A stretch of DNA of 64,000 nucleotides from UBA1715 sp045599365 (lineage in GTDB: Bacteria; Bacteroidota; Bacteroidia; Bacteroidales; UBA1715), in the NCBI GenBank assembly GCA_045599365.1, contig JAZRVS010000032.1, forward strand, positions 1 to 64,000, given 5' to 3'. The position numbers were made by a program, and so were the translations under genes. Under the pieces are notes generated by a model, which searched no databases, had not been told where the DNA came from, and saw only the letters and a program-made list of their open reading frames with translations. This document shows, piece after piece, positions 44,374-51,714 of this stretch (positions are counted from its first letter, which is position 1; each line of letters begins with the position of its first letter).

Positions 44374-45321
44374 ATGAAGACATATATACTTGTAACTGGT
44401 GGGGCAGGGTTTATTGGTAGTTATTTGGTTGAACGTTTGCTTAAAAACGAAGAATATTATGTGGTCGTAGCAGACAATCTTTCTACTGGAGATAGAAGAA
44501 AATTACCTCCAAGTTCAACACCTCAATTCAAATTTATTCATTGCGATGTGAATGATTACAAAAGTATTGCGTCGGTTATGCAGGCATATCGTTTTGATTA
44601 TGTGTTTCATTATGCTGCTGTGGTTGGAGTACAACGCACGCAACAACATCCAATACAAGTATTGCAAGATATAGTGGGATTGGATAATATCTGTAAACTT
44701 TCAAAAGTTACAGGCGTAAAACGATTGTTCTTTTCTTCTTCTTCTGAAGTGTATGGAGAACCATTTGAAATACCACAACGTGTTGATACAACACCTCTTA
44801 ACTCGCGTGTGCCATACGCGGTAGTTAAAAATATTGGTGAGGCATATCTTCGTTCGTATTATCAGGAATATGGTATGGAATATTCAATATTCCGCTTTTT
44901 TAATACGTATGGTCCGCGACAGAGTCTTGATTTTGTGATGAGCAAATTCTTGATTAGTGCTATGAAAGATGAGGATATTACTATTTATGGAGATGGAACT
45001 CAAACCCGTACGTTTTGCTACATTGATGATAATGTAGAAGCTTGTGTGAATGCGTTTGAGAAAAATTTAATGATAAATGAAGTTGCAAATATAGGTGGCG
45101 ATCATGAAATAATGATAAAAGATTTGGCGCAACTTATTATTAGCAAAACAAATTCAAAATCAAAAATAGTTTATTTACCACCTTTGAAGGATGGTGATAT
45201 GAAACGACGTTGTCCAGATAATGAATATATGAAAACGACCTTGCTTGCTCGACCGCTTACGACATTGGATGATGGGATTGACAAAATGCTCGAACAAGGT
45301 TTGTTTGATATGAATAGATAA
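44374..45321 (+). CDS. NAD-dependent epimerase/dehydratase (extended SDR)
   Basis: The 315-residue protein has an N-terminal Rossmann loop VTGGAGFIGSYLVERLL (residues 7-23), a DVNDY segment, FHYAAVVGVQRTQQHP (about 86-101), the SSSSEVYGEP block (about 122-131) and the catalytic YAVVK (about 150). The sequence FFNTYGPRQ follows at about 178. These are hallmarks of nucleotide-sugar 4-epimerases, 4,6-dehydratases and UDP-glucuronate decarboxylases; the exact reaction is not clear. It starts four bases after the RND gene stop and is followed by a prenyl synthase, so it sits in a loosely related operon. Confidence 0.92.
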   Translation: MKTYILVTGGAGFIGSYLVERLLKNEEYYVVVADNLSTGDRRKLPPSSTPQFKFIHCDVNDYKSIASVMQAYRFDYVFHYAAVVGVQRTQQHPIQVLQDIVGLDNICKLSKVTGVKRLFFSSSSEVYGEPFEIPQRVDTTPLNSRVPYAVVKNIGEAYLRSYYQEYGMEYSIFRFFNTYGPRQSLDFVMSKFLISAMKDEDITIYGDGTQTRTFCYIDDNVEACVNAFEKNLMINEVANIGGDHEIMIKDLAQLIISKTNSKSKIVYLPPLKDGDMKRRCPDNEYMKTTLLARPLTTLDDGIDKMLEQGLFDMNR

Positions 45322-45326
45322 TTGAA

Positions 45327-46322
45327 ATGAAAAGTTTAGAGTCATATCAATCTTACATAAATGCAGCTTTGCTCAATCGTTTACAAAGTGGAGATTTTGA
45401 TGAACCAGCAGGTCTATACGAACCTTGTAAATATATTTTGCAAAATGGAGGAAAACGTGTGCGTGCCTCTTTAGTGCTACTTGCAACAAAAATGTTTTCA
45501 AACAAATTTGAGACATCTTTGCCAATTGCATTAGCATTTGAAACATTTCATAATTTTACGTTGATTCACGATGATATTATGGATAAAGCACCTATTCGTC
45601 GTGGTCTGCCAACCGTACATATAAAGTGGGATGAAAATACAGCAATTCTTTCTGGAGATGCGGTAATGATTATTGCATATCGTTTTTTTGAAGAATCAGG
45701 AAATTTTGTTCCTCAATTGTTTAAATTGTTGAATAAGACTGCATTAGAAGTGTGTGAAGGTCAACAATATGACATTGAATTAGAAAAAGCATCTTTGTCT
45801 GATTCAATTGTTAACGAGTCTATGTATTTGAAAATGATTGAATTGAAGACATCTGTGCTTTTGGCTGCTTGTTTGAAAGCTGGAGCGATAGCTGGTGGAG
45901 CGACACAAGAAGATGCAGATAGAATATACGAAGTCGGACGGTTAATTGGTGTTGCGTTTCAACTACAAGATGATATACTTGATACATACGGAAATCAAGC
46001 TACATTTGGAAAGAAGATTGGTGGTGATATTTGTGTGAACAAAAAAACATATTTGCTTATCAAGGCGTTGGAAACATTAAAAGATGGTAAAAAACAACAA
46101 CTACAAGCATTGATGCAGTTACCAGAAACAACCAATCAAATTGAAAAATTCAATAAGGTAGTTACTTTGTATAATGAAGCTGACGTAAAAGAGCAAACAA
46201 AAGAACTTATACAAACTTATTTTAATAAAGCATTGCAATTGGTAGAGGAAATTACTGTTGCAGAATCTCAAAAGATTGAGTTAAAATTGTTTATGAACGA
46301 ATTGCTTAATCGAGAGTATTAA
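45327..46322 (+). CDS. polyprenyl diphosphate synthase
   Basis: The 331-residue all-helical enzyme condenses IPP with allylic diphosphates. It shows GGKRVRASL (about 37-45), the first aspartate-rich motif HDDIMD (about 76-81) with RRG following, and the second motif QLQDDILD (about 210-217), plus a KK segment before it that is usual in the family. Chain-length-determining residues before the first motif (FHNFTLI) are Phe/Asn-type, so product length (FPP, GGPP or octaprenyl) cannot be set from sequence. It begins five bases after the epimerase gene. The following gap (46323-46510) holds the heptamer array and the bamD promoter. Confidence 0.93.
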   Translation: MKSLESYQSYINAALLNRLQSGDFDEPAGLYEPCKYILQNGGKRVRASLVLLATKMFSNKFETSLPIALAFETFHNFTLIHDDIMDKAPIRRGLPTVHIKWDENTAILSGDAVMIIAYRFFEESGNFVPQLFKLLNKTALEVCEGQQYDIELEKASLSDSIVNESMYLKMIELKTSVLLAACLKAGAIAGGATQEDADRIYEVGRLIGVAFQLQDDILDTYGNQATFGKKIGGDICVNKKTYLLIKALETLKDGKKQQLQALMQLPETTNQIEKFNKVVTLYNEADVKEQTKELIQTYFNKALQLVEEITVAESQKIELKLFMNELLNREY

Positions 46323-46350
46323 TTTAGTGATTAACGATTAGTGATTAACT

Positions 46351-46420
46351 CATAACTCTTAATTCTTAATTCTAAATTCTTAACTCTTAACTCTTAATTC
46401 TTAATTCTTAATTCTTAACT
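46351..46420 (+). repeat. array of ten 7-base units (CTTAATT/CTTAACT)
   Basis: Ten successive units: CATAACT, CTTAATT twice, CTAAATT, CTTAACT twice, CTTAATT three times, CTTAACT. The array follows TTTAGTGATTA-like bases after the prenyl synthase stop. A shorter array in opposite orientation ends the uvrA-like gene at 22465-22499. Confidence 0.85.
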
Positions 46421-46483
46421 CTACTTTACCTCCATCCTTTATAAAATTTACTATCAATATGCGTATTGTTAGCAATTATTTTA

Positions 46484-46491
46484 TACCTTTG
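46484..46491 (+). promoter_or_regulatory. -7 element of bamD
   Basis: TACCTTTG, an exact TAnnTTTG match, 20 bases before ATG 46511. It excludes the upstream frame start at 46466. Confidence 0.6.
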
Positions 46492-46510
46492 CTCGGTTTT
46501 ATGTGGACGT

Positions 46511-47293
46511 ATGCGTAGGTTGTTGTACATATTGGTGTTGCTGTCATTTGTGGCTTGTCAGAGTGAGTATCAAAAGCTTATCAAGTCAGATGATTACGAT
46601 GCTATGTATGAAGGTGCTCTAAAATATTACGAAGCAAAAGACTTCTATAAAAGTTACGAGTTGTTTGAAAAAATACTGCCAGCATTTCGATTGTCCGAAA
46701 AAGGTGAAAATATAACGATGATGTTGGCAAAAAGTTATTATGAAGAAGGGGATTTCTTGATGTCGGCATATTATTTTGAACGTTTTATTTTAACATATCC
46801 TACAAGTAATCAGTTGGAGTATGCGTATTACTATGATGGTATTTGTTACTACAATATTTCTCCTGTTGTAACTCTTGATCAAACATATACAGATAAGGCA
46901 ATTGGTTGTTTTCAATTGTATATCAATAAGTTCCCGCAGGGAGCGTTTGTTTCTGAAAGTAATGAATATATTGGAACACTTCGTAATAAACTAGAGGAAA
47001 AGGCATATAATAATAGTAAGATTTACTATAACTTAGAGGATTACAAGGCAGCGGTAACCGCATTAAAAAATTGCTTGAAACAATATCCTGATTCAAAATA
47101 TAGAGAAGAATTATTATTTTTGACGCTCCGTTCATCGTATTTGTTGGCTGAAAATAGCGTAGAATCAAAAAAAGACGAACGCTACGATCTTGCAACAGAT
47201 GACTATCACGCGTATATTGACGAATATCCCAATGGGAAGTGGGCAAAGGATGCAGAAAAAATTTATATACAAATAAGAAAAAGAACAAAATAA
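46511..47293 (+). CDS. bamD: outer membrane assembly lipoprotein BamD
   Basis: From ATG 46511 the protein has 260 residues: lipoprotein signal MRRLLYILVLLSFVAC (lipobox SFVAC, Cys16) and five TPR-like helix pairs. Typical BamD phrases are YEGALKYYEAKDFYKSYELFEKILP, (as YYEAKDFYKSYELFE), AYYFERFILTYPTS, AYYYDGICYYN and AIGCFQLYINKFPQG. It is an essential part of the Bam complex that inserts outer-membrane beta-barrel proteins. Length is typical. It is followed after 11 bases by the rpoZ gene. Confidence 0.94.
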   Translation: MRRLLYILVLLSFVACQSEYQKLIKSDDYDAMYEGALKYYEAKDFYKSYELFEKILPAFRLSEKGENITMMLAKSYYEEGDFLMSAYYFERFILTYPTSNQLEYAYYYDGICYYNISPVVTLDQTYTDKAIGCFQLYINKFPQGAFVSESNEYIGTLRNKLEEKAYNNSKIYYNLEDYKAAVTALKNCLKQYPDSKYREELLFLTLRSSYLLAENSVESKKDERYDLATDDYHAYIDEYPNGKWAKDAEKIYIQIRKRTK

Positions 47294-47304
47294 ATTATAT
47301 AGAA

Positions 47305-47634
47305 ATGGATTACAAAAAATCAAAAGCTCCATCATCAACGATTACGAGAGAAGTTGAGACTTTGGAAAAAGGTACAAACAACATCTACGAATCGATTGCT
47401 ATTATTGCCAAACGTGCTGATCAAATTGAAACAGATTTGAAAAAGGAACTTGACAATAAATTGGCTGAATTTGCGTCTGTAAACGATTCTATGGAGGAAA
47501 CGTTTGAAAATCGTGAACAAATAGAGATTTCAAAATTCTACGAAAAATTGCCAAATCCAGTTCTTATGGCAATAGAAGAATTTCTTGAAGATCAAATTTA
47601 CTATAGAAAACCAGTAGAAGAAACTGAAGCATAG
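47305..47634 (+). CDS. rpoZ: RNA polymerase omega subunit, Bacteroidota type
   Basis: From ATG 47305 the protein has 109 residues and begins MDYKKSKAPSSTITREV, then NNIYESIAIIAKRADQIE (as NIYESIAIIAKRADQI), the omega core where an Rpb6-like motif folds against the beta-prime tail. Charged helices follow. The frame extends 22 codons into the bamD gene, which is ignored. Its stop codon overlaps the GTG of coaBC (TAGTG). Function: assembly and stability of RNA polymerase. Confidence 0.9.
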   Translation: MDYKKSKAPSSTITREVETLEKGTNNIYESIAIIAKRADQIETDLKKELDNKLAEFASVNDSMEETFENREQIEISKFYEKLPNPVLMAIEEFLEDQIYYRKPVEETEA

Positions 47635-48203
47635 TGCTTAACGGAAAGCATATATTATTAGGTATAACGGGAAGTATTGCCGCTTACAAGGCTGCAACAC
47701 TCACTCGTTTGCTTATTAAACAAGGCGCAACGGTTAAGATTGTAATGACTCCTCTTGCCAAAGAGTTCATTACTCCAGTTACATTAGCAACGCTTAGTAA
47801 AAATACAGTATTGTGTGATTTCTTTCATCATGACGATGGAAGTTGGAATAGTCACGTAGAATTAGGTTTATGGGCTGATGTATTTATTGTTGCGCCATGT
47901 ACTGCAAATTCTTTAGCAAAAATGGCTAATGGAATCGCAGATAATTTATTGCTAACGTCTTATTTGTCTGTGCGTTGTCCAGTAGTTGTCGCTCCTGCAA
48001 TGGATATGGATATGTATGCTCATAAGGCAACCCAACGAAATATTGAAGCTTTGAAAAATGATGGCGTTTCGTTTATAGAACCGACATCTGGAGAATTGGC
48101 AAGTGGACTTGATGGTAAAGGGCGTATGGCAGAACCCGAAGCCATTGCACAATGGCTCTCTGATTTCTTTGACCAAAAGGAATCATTAAAAAAAAAATTC
48201 TAA
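47634..48203 (+). CDS. coaBC: CoaBC, 5' part: phosphopantothenoylcysteine decarboxylase (CoaC) domain
   Basis: This frame of 189 residues starts at GTG 47634 and covers the CoaC flavoprotein domain: ILLGITGSIAAYKAA (residues 6-20), HVELGLWADVFIVAPCTANSLAKMANGIADNLL (active-site His in SHVEL, then APCTANSLAKMANG), PAMDMDMY (usual PAMN.xMW-like loop) and GELASGLDGKGRMAEPEAI. The position of the E. coli catalytic Cys (ACG) is Ser here (ASG), which I recall as common in this phylum. The frame then ends in KKKF and TAA right after a run of ten A. The CoaB half continues in the -1 frame. CoaBC makes 4'-phosphopantetheine for coenzyme A and is normally one protein of about 400 residues. Confidence 0.9.
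   Translation: MLNGKHILLGITGSIAAYKAATLTRLLIKQGATVKIVMTPLAKEFITPVTLATLSKNTVLCDFFHHDDGSWNSHVELGLWADVFIVAPCTANSLAKMANGIADNLLLTSYLSVRCPVVVAPAMDMDMYAHKATQRNIEALKNDGVSFIEPTSGELASGLDGKGRMAEPEAIAQWLSDFFDQKESLKKKF
48188..48197 (+). other. A10 run with in-frame A-AAA-AAA slippery heptamer
   Basis: Ten A follow ATT in coaBC. In the CoaC frame the codons are TTA AAA AAA AAA TTC TAA; after a -1 slip they are AAA AAA AAA ATT CTA. One extra A would also restore a single frame. Runs of nine or more A are known sites of RNA-polymerase slippage and of sequencing error. Confidence 0.9.
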
Positions 48204-48826
48204 TAACGGCGGGGCCAACGTATGAGTCAATTGATCCAGTCCGTTTTATTGGAAACTATTCTACAGGAAAAATGGGATTCGCAATTGCAGAGGAAGCCGC
48301 GAATCGTGGTGCTGAGATTTTGCTGATTGCGGGACCTGTACAACTCAAAACGACCCATCCGAATATCACTCGTATTGATGTAAAGTCTGCCCAAGAAATG
48401 TGCGATGCTTGCTTGCATTATTTCCCTCAGATGGATGCTGCTATTTTGAGTGCCGCGGTTGCTGATTTTACACCTGTAACGAAATACAATCTTAAAATCA
48501 AAGAGAAACAATCTCTTACAATAGAATTAAAACCAAATCCTGATATTGCTCAAAATTTGGGACAAATAAAAAAACAAAATCAAGTGTTAGTCGGTTTTGC
48601 TTTAGAAACTAATGACGAATTTGAGCATGCCAAGGGAAAACTTGAACGAAAAAATTTCGATTTTATCGTGTTAAATTCGTTAGCCGATAAAGGTGCTGGT
48701 TTTGGTTACGATACCAATAAAGTTACAATAATCAAACGTTCAGGAGATGTAAAGAACTTCGACTTGAAATCAAAAAAAGAGGTTGCAAAAGATATTGTTG
48801 ACGAGTTGGAAAAATTTATGGCGTGA
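48188..48826 (+). pseudogene. coaBC: CoaBC, 3' part in the -1 frame: phosphopantothenate--cysteine ligase (CoaB) domain
   Basis: Read in the -1 frame from the A run, translation continues KKKILITAGPTYESIDPVRF (as ILITAGPTYESIDPVRF), the normal CoaB entry, then IGNYSTGKMGFAIAEEA, AILSAAVADFTP, LKPNPDIA and VGFALET, and stops at 48826. No start codon is present before the ITAGPT nucleotide loop: the first ATG (48272) would remove it. So this half needs a frameshift or transcript slippage within the A10 run, or one A is missing from the assembly or genome. It is labelled pseudogene only to mark the interruption; it may be expressed as full-length CoaBC. Confidence 0.8.
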
Positions 48827-48836
48827 TACGAAATTT

Positions 48837-48956
48837 GTGTCGGTAACTCCATTATTTTCTGTGTTATTATGGATATTCCCAATAATATGTGTAACTTTGT
48901 ATGTTGCACAACGATTCATTTGGTATGGCTTACCAACGTGGACTTTTTATGATTGA
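48837..48956 (+). CDS. possible 39-residue membrane peptide
   Basis: A frame from GTG 48837 codes a very hydrophobic peptide (start SVTPLFSVLLWIFPII, end LPTWTFYD) with one likely membrane helix. It starts 11 bases after coaBC and contains the promoter-like TAACTTTG, so it could be a chance frame or a decayed gene remnant. I recognise no family. Confidence 0.2.
   Translation: MSVTPLFSVLLWIFPIICVTLYVAQRFIWYGLPTWTFYD
48892..48899 (+). promoter_or_regulatory. -7 element of the polysaccharide locus
   Basis: TAACTTTG, an exact TAnnTTTG match, with a predicted transcript start near 48906 and a leader of about 155 bases before the UpxY ATG. A weaker TAAAATTG at 49005-49012 could be a second start. 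No pair of long inverted repeats that would mark an invertible promoter is visible around it. Confidence 0.45.
48920..48936 (+). promoter_or_regulatory. leader hairpin
   Basis: TTGGTA-tggct-TACCAA, a perfect six-base stem with a five-base loop, about 15 bases after the predicted transcript start. It could act in antitermination or be incidental. Confidence 0.35.
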
Positions 48957-49031
48957 ATTATAAGAAATTTTGTTGTAGTAAGAAAATACACATTGATAGT
49001 CGTGTAAAATTGACTAAAATAAAGATTGTCC

Positions 49032-49061
49032 TTTTAATCTCAGCTGGATAGCAGATTAAAA
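49032..49061 (+). promoter_or_regulatory. hairpin abutting the UpxY start codon
   Basis: TTTTAATCT (49032-49040) and AGATTAAAA (49053-49061) are perfect complements; inside, after a two-base bulge, GCT and AGC pair around the tetraloop GGAT. The right arm ends one base before ATG 49062, so the structure would cover the ribosome-binding region. It lacks a following T run and is not an intrinsic terminator. Confidence 0.65.
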
Positions 49062-49658
49062 ATGATAGATGAGATGGTTGAAATTCCTTCAATAGAACCC
49101 TCTGCTTCTGCAGGCGGGTGTCCCCAAGATGTGTCCATATCCGACAGTAGGTGGTATGTCATGCGTGTTACTTACAGTCGCGAGTTGAAGGCAATGCAAT
49201 TATTGCAAAACTTTGGTGTGGAATGTTATGTGCCTATGCTTTGTGTGAGAGATGGCATGGGTAAACACTTTGTCCCAGCTGTACATAATCTTATTTTTGT
49301 ACATACAACACGTGATGTCCTTGATGAGTGTAAACGTCAGATGGAGTTGGTGTGTCCGATGCGTTATATGATGGACAAATCAACAGGTCTTCCGATGGTG
49401 GTAAAAGACAAGGAAATGGCAGATTTTATGTGGGTTACAGAAAATAATAATGCGGATGTTTTTTATTTGGATAATCCATCGGTAGTGTGTGTAAAGGGTA
49501 CTCCAATAGAGGTGATTGGTGGACCATTCAAAGGTTTGCGTGGTAGATTACTTCGTATAAGACGAAATCGCAAGGTGGTACTACAATTAGTGGGGCTTGT
49601 TGCTGTTGCAATAGATGGTATCCCTATTGAGTGTTGTAAAGTAATATTAGATGATTGA
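49062..49658 (+). CDS. UpxY family NusG-like transcription antiterminator
   Basis: The 198-residue protein has a variable N-terminus, then the NGN domain of UpxY/NusG proteins (about residues 30-130: RWYVMRVTYSRELKAMQLLQ, as WYVMRVTYSRELKA; VECYVPM; HNLIFVHT) and a C-terminal KOW domain (about 145-198: GTPIEVIGGPFKGLRGRLLRI as IEVIGGPFKGLRG). In Bacteroides UpxY proteins act on the leader of their own capsule operon to prevent early termination. Here it is the first gene of the polysaccharide locus, with a hairpin directly before the ATG. Base composition is intermediate between host-like DNA upstream and the G+C-richer genes downstream. Confidence 0.92.
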   Translation: MIDEMVEIPSIEPSASAGGCPQDVSISDSRWYVMRVTYSRELKAMQLLQNFGVECYVPMLCVRDGMGKHFVPAVHNLIFVHTTRDVLDECKRQMELVCPMRYMMDKSTGLPMVVKDKEMADFMWVTENNNADVFYLDNPSVVCVKGTPIEVIGGPFKGLRGRLLRIRRNRKVVLQLVGLVAVAIDGIPIECCKVILDD

Positions 49659-49715
49659 TTATCTTCTATAATTACCCTCTTATTTTCACTCTTTATATAG
49701 AAAAATGAAACTATA

Positions 49716-51092
49716 ATGTATATTAAAATGGATAAACTATTTGAATTTCACGAGTTGTATTCACACGAGACTGATGTGTACAACTTGACGGGTTTTAAGC
49801 CCCAAATTGTTGATGCAGGGTATCTGAAGAATATTGGAGTAAGTGTTGAACCCTCCGAAGCGACCCTGCAAGGGCTTATTCGCGGCTCAAAAATTTTCAT
49901 GCAAAGATTGGAAAACCATACGGTTATCCCAGTCTCAAAGCTTTATCTTGAGCAGTGTGTGCCAGAGGAAATCCAGACCGAGATACACAACTACACAGGT
50001 CGTTGTCCGACACTTACTTTCGAGGTCAATCCAATCAAGGGTTGCAACGTGGGATGCCAGTACTGTCTTGTCACCGATGGCGTGCATGAACAAAAGCTGG
50101 TGGCATACGAAAACTACCACGAGTATGTGCGTTACCTTCTCAAGGTGATGAACGGCACTCCTACATGCGAAGTGACACAAGATGACCTGACACAACGTGC
50201 CAATTTACTCAAAGAACTAGCGGATGCCATAGAGTCTGCACCAGAAAAGAAGAAAGGAATTGAGGCAAAGATTGTGGAACTGAGCCGTGGCAAGAACTGG
50301 AACCACTACTACTATTTCTCGCCAAAAACCGAGGCATTCCAGGAACCGACCCTCCAGACAGGCATTGCACACCGCATATTGCGTGAGTTTATAGCACATT
50401 TTGAGGAATACCCCGATTCAAACGCACGCCTGTTCATAGCATCCAAGGCGGGAGCAAAGCATCTGCTTGTCAAAGACGAGCAAGGAGTTACCATTCTCGA
50501 TTTGTTGGAACAACTCAAAGACCGCTGCCAGTTCAACACCTCTGTCAGCATCATGCCTACCGAGTTCCGCAACCTGCTTGAGCCATACGCTGCCCCTATC
50601 GAGGAGCGTCTGAAAGCTGTCAAGATGTGTCAGGAGCGTGGCATCCCTGCCAATTCGGCACTGGTTCAACCTATCTTCACGCCGTACCTGACAGACGAGC
50701 ATATCAAGGAGTTCTTCGACATGCTGCACGATGCCGGTATCATCAACTACAAACCAGAGTTCCTTACTGCCTGCATGGAGAACCTTGCACAGTTGGGTCA
50801 GTGGTTGGGCTATTTCGACAAGAGTATGGAGAAGGCACTCTACGAGGATTACATCATGCCTCAGAATGCCGACCACCGCAAACAGCGCGGACGTACAGCT
50901 CCCAACCGTGCATTGAGTACTGAAAACATTCAGCGACTTATGAAATACACGGACTCTATCGGTATGAGTACCAGCATCTGCTTCTGGGTCCGCAAGATGC
51001 TGAACATAAGCACTGATATGATACCGATCATCAACAGGAACGGTTTCCAATGCTTGGGCTATCAGTCAAAGCTTTTCAAGTGTAAGGAGTAA
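49716..51092 (+). CDS. radical SAM family protein of unknown reaction
   Basis: The 458-residue protein has a radical SAM CxxxCxxC motif, GCNVGCQYC (Cys110, Cys114, Cys117), introduced by TFEVNPIKG, as in spore-photoproduct-lyase-like members where a VNP.xGC phrase is usual. A charged, helical insertion follows (about 140-195, TQDDLTQRANLLKELADAI), then a barrel-like remainder with FIASKAGAKHLL and VSIMPTEF. I do not know its substrate. ATG 49716 was kept; ATG 49728 is equally possible. It lies between UpxY and the initiating sugar transferase, so it may modify the glycan or a lipid carrier, but this is inference. G+C rises visibly inside its first 200 bases. Confidence 0.85.
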   Translation: MYIKMDKLFEFHELYSHETDVYNLTGFKPQIVDAGYLKNIGVSVEPSEATLQGLIRGSKIFMQRLENHTVIPVSKLYLEQCVPEEIQTEIHNYTGRCPTLTFEVNPIKGCNVGCQYCLVTDGVHEQKLVAYENYHEYVRYLLKVMNGTPTCEVTQDDLTQRANLLKELADAIESAPEKKKGIEAKIVELSRGKNWNHYYYFSPKTEAFQEPTLQTGIAHRILREFIAHFEEYPDSNARLFIASKAGAKHLLVKDEQGVTILDLLEQLKDRCQFNTSVSIMPTEFRNLLEPYAAPIEERLKAVKMCQERGIPANSALVQPIFTPYLTDEHIKEFFDMLHDAGIINYKPEFLTACMENLAQLGQWLGYFDKSMEKALYEDYIMPQNADHRKQRGRTAPNRALSTENIQRLMKYTDSIGMSTSICFWVRKMLNISTDMIPIINRNGFQCLGYQSKLFKCKE

Positions 51093-51099
51093 TATTGTC

Positions 51100-51714
51100 A
51101 TGTGGTATGCAGGTTGTCTTAAAAGACTGATGGATTTCACTATTGCTGCCGTTGCATTGGCTGCCTTATCGTGGCTGATGGTCGTGGTGGCTCTGCTGTT
51201 GCATTTTGCAAATCATGGTGCAGGCATCCTGTTCATTCAGGATCGCCCAGGGAAAGACGGAAAGATTTTCCAGCTCTTCAAGTTCAAGTCCATGACCGAT
51301 GAGTGCGACAGCCACGGCAACCTGCTTCCGAACATGGAACGGCTGACCCCCATCGGGAAGTTTATCCGCAGCACAAGCATTGACGAACTGCCTCAGCTAC
51401 TAAATGTCTTGAGAGGAGATATGGCACTGGTTGGCCCTCGCCCTTTGCTGGCAAGATATCTGCCCTACTACACGGAACGTGAACGCTTGCGCCATAGCGT
51501 CAGACCAGGCATCACAGGATGGGCTCAGGTGCATGGACGCAACGACCTGCCTTGGAATGAGCGGCTGGAGTTGGACGCTTGGTATGCTGAACACGTGTCG
51601 TTCGAACTTGATTGCAGGATTGCATGGATGACCATAATAAAAGTAATACGTCACAAGGGGACGAGTATCGAGAAACTTGTTCCATTGGACGTGGAAAGAA
51701 AAGAAAAAACATGA
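51100..51714 (+). CDS. initiating sugar-phosphate transferase (bacterial sugar transferase, PglC-like)
   Basis: The 204-residue protein transfers a sugar-1-phosphate from a UDP-sugar to undecaprenyl phosphate, starting the repeat unit at the inner membrane. One membrane helix (about 12-36) is followed by the monotopic PGT domain: IQDRPGKDGKIFQLFKFKSMTDE (as DRPGKDGKIFQLFKFKSM), LRGDMALVGPRPL (about 106-118, catalytic Asp-Glu region before it in STSIDELPQLLN), RPGITGWAQVHGRNDLPW (as PGITGWAQVHGRN). It is the short form without the WcaJ N-terminal helices. The last four bases overlap the ATP-grasp gene (ATGA). Confidence 0.94.
   Translation: MWYAGCLKRLMDFTIAAVALAALSWLMVVVALLLHFANHGAGILFIQDRPGKDGKIFQLFKFKSMTDECDSHGNLLPNMERLTPIGKFIRSTSIDELPQLLNVLRGDMALVGPRPLLARYLPYYTERERLRHSVRPGITGWAQVHGRNDLPWNERLELDAWYAEHVSFELDCRIAWMTIIKVIRHKGTSIEKLVPLDVERKEKT

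Noticed and set aside
48272..48826. Independent CoaB gene starting at ATG 48272
   Set aside because: That start removes the ITAGPTYE nucleotide-binding loop that is present in the same frame upstream; the A10 junction explains the arrangement better.
49032..49061. Intrinsic terminator before the UpxY gene
   Set aside because: The stem is AT-rich and is followed by the start codon and not by a T run on either strand.
48827..49061. Invertible promoter before the polysaccharide locus, as in Bacteroides fragilis capsule loci
   Set aside because: I found no pair of long inverted repeats flanking the promoter-like box and no recombinase gene nearby.
50418..51050. Minus-strand frame of 210 codons opposite the radical SAM gene
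   Set aside because: It is His/Leu/Val-rich as antisense frames often are, with no start context and full overlap with a motif-bearing gene.
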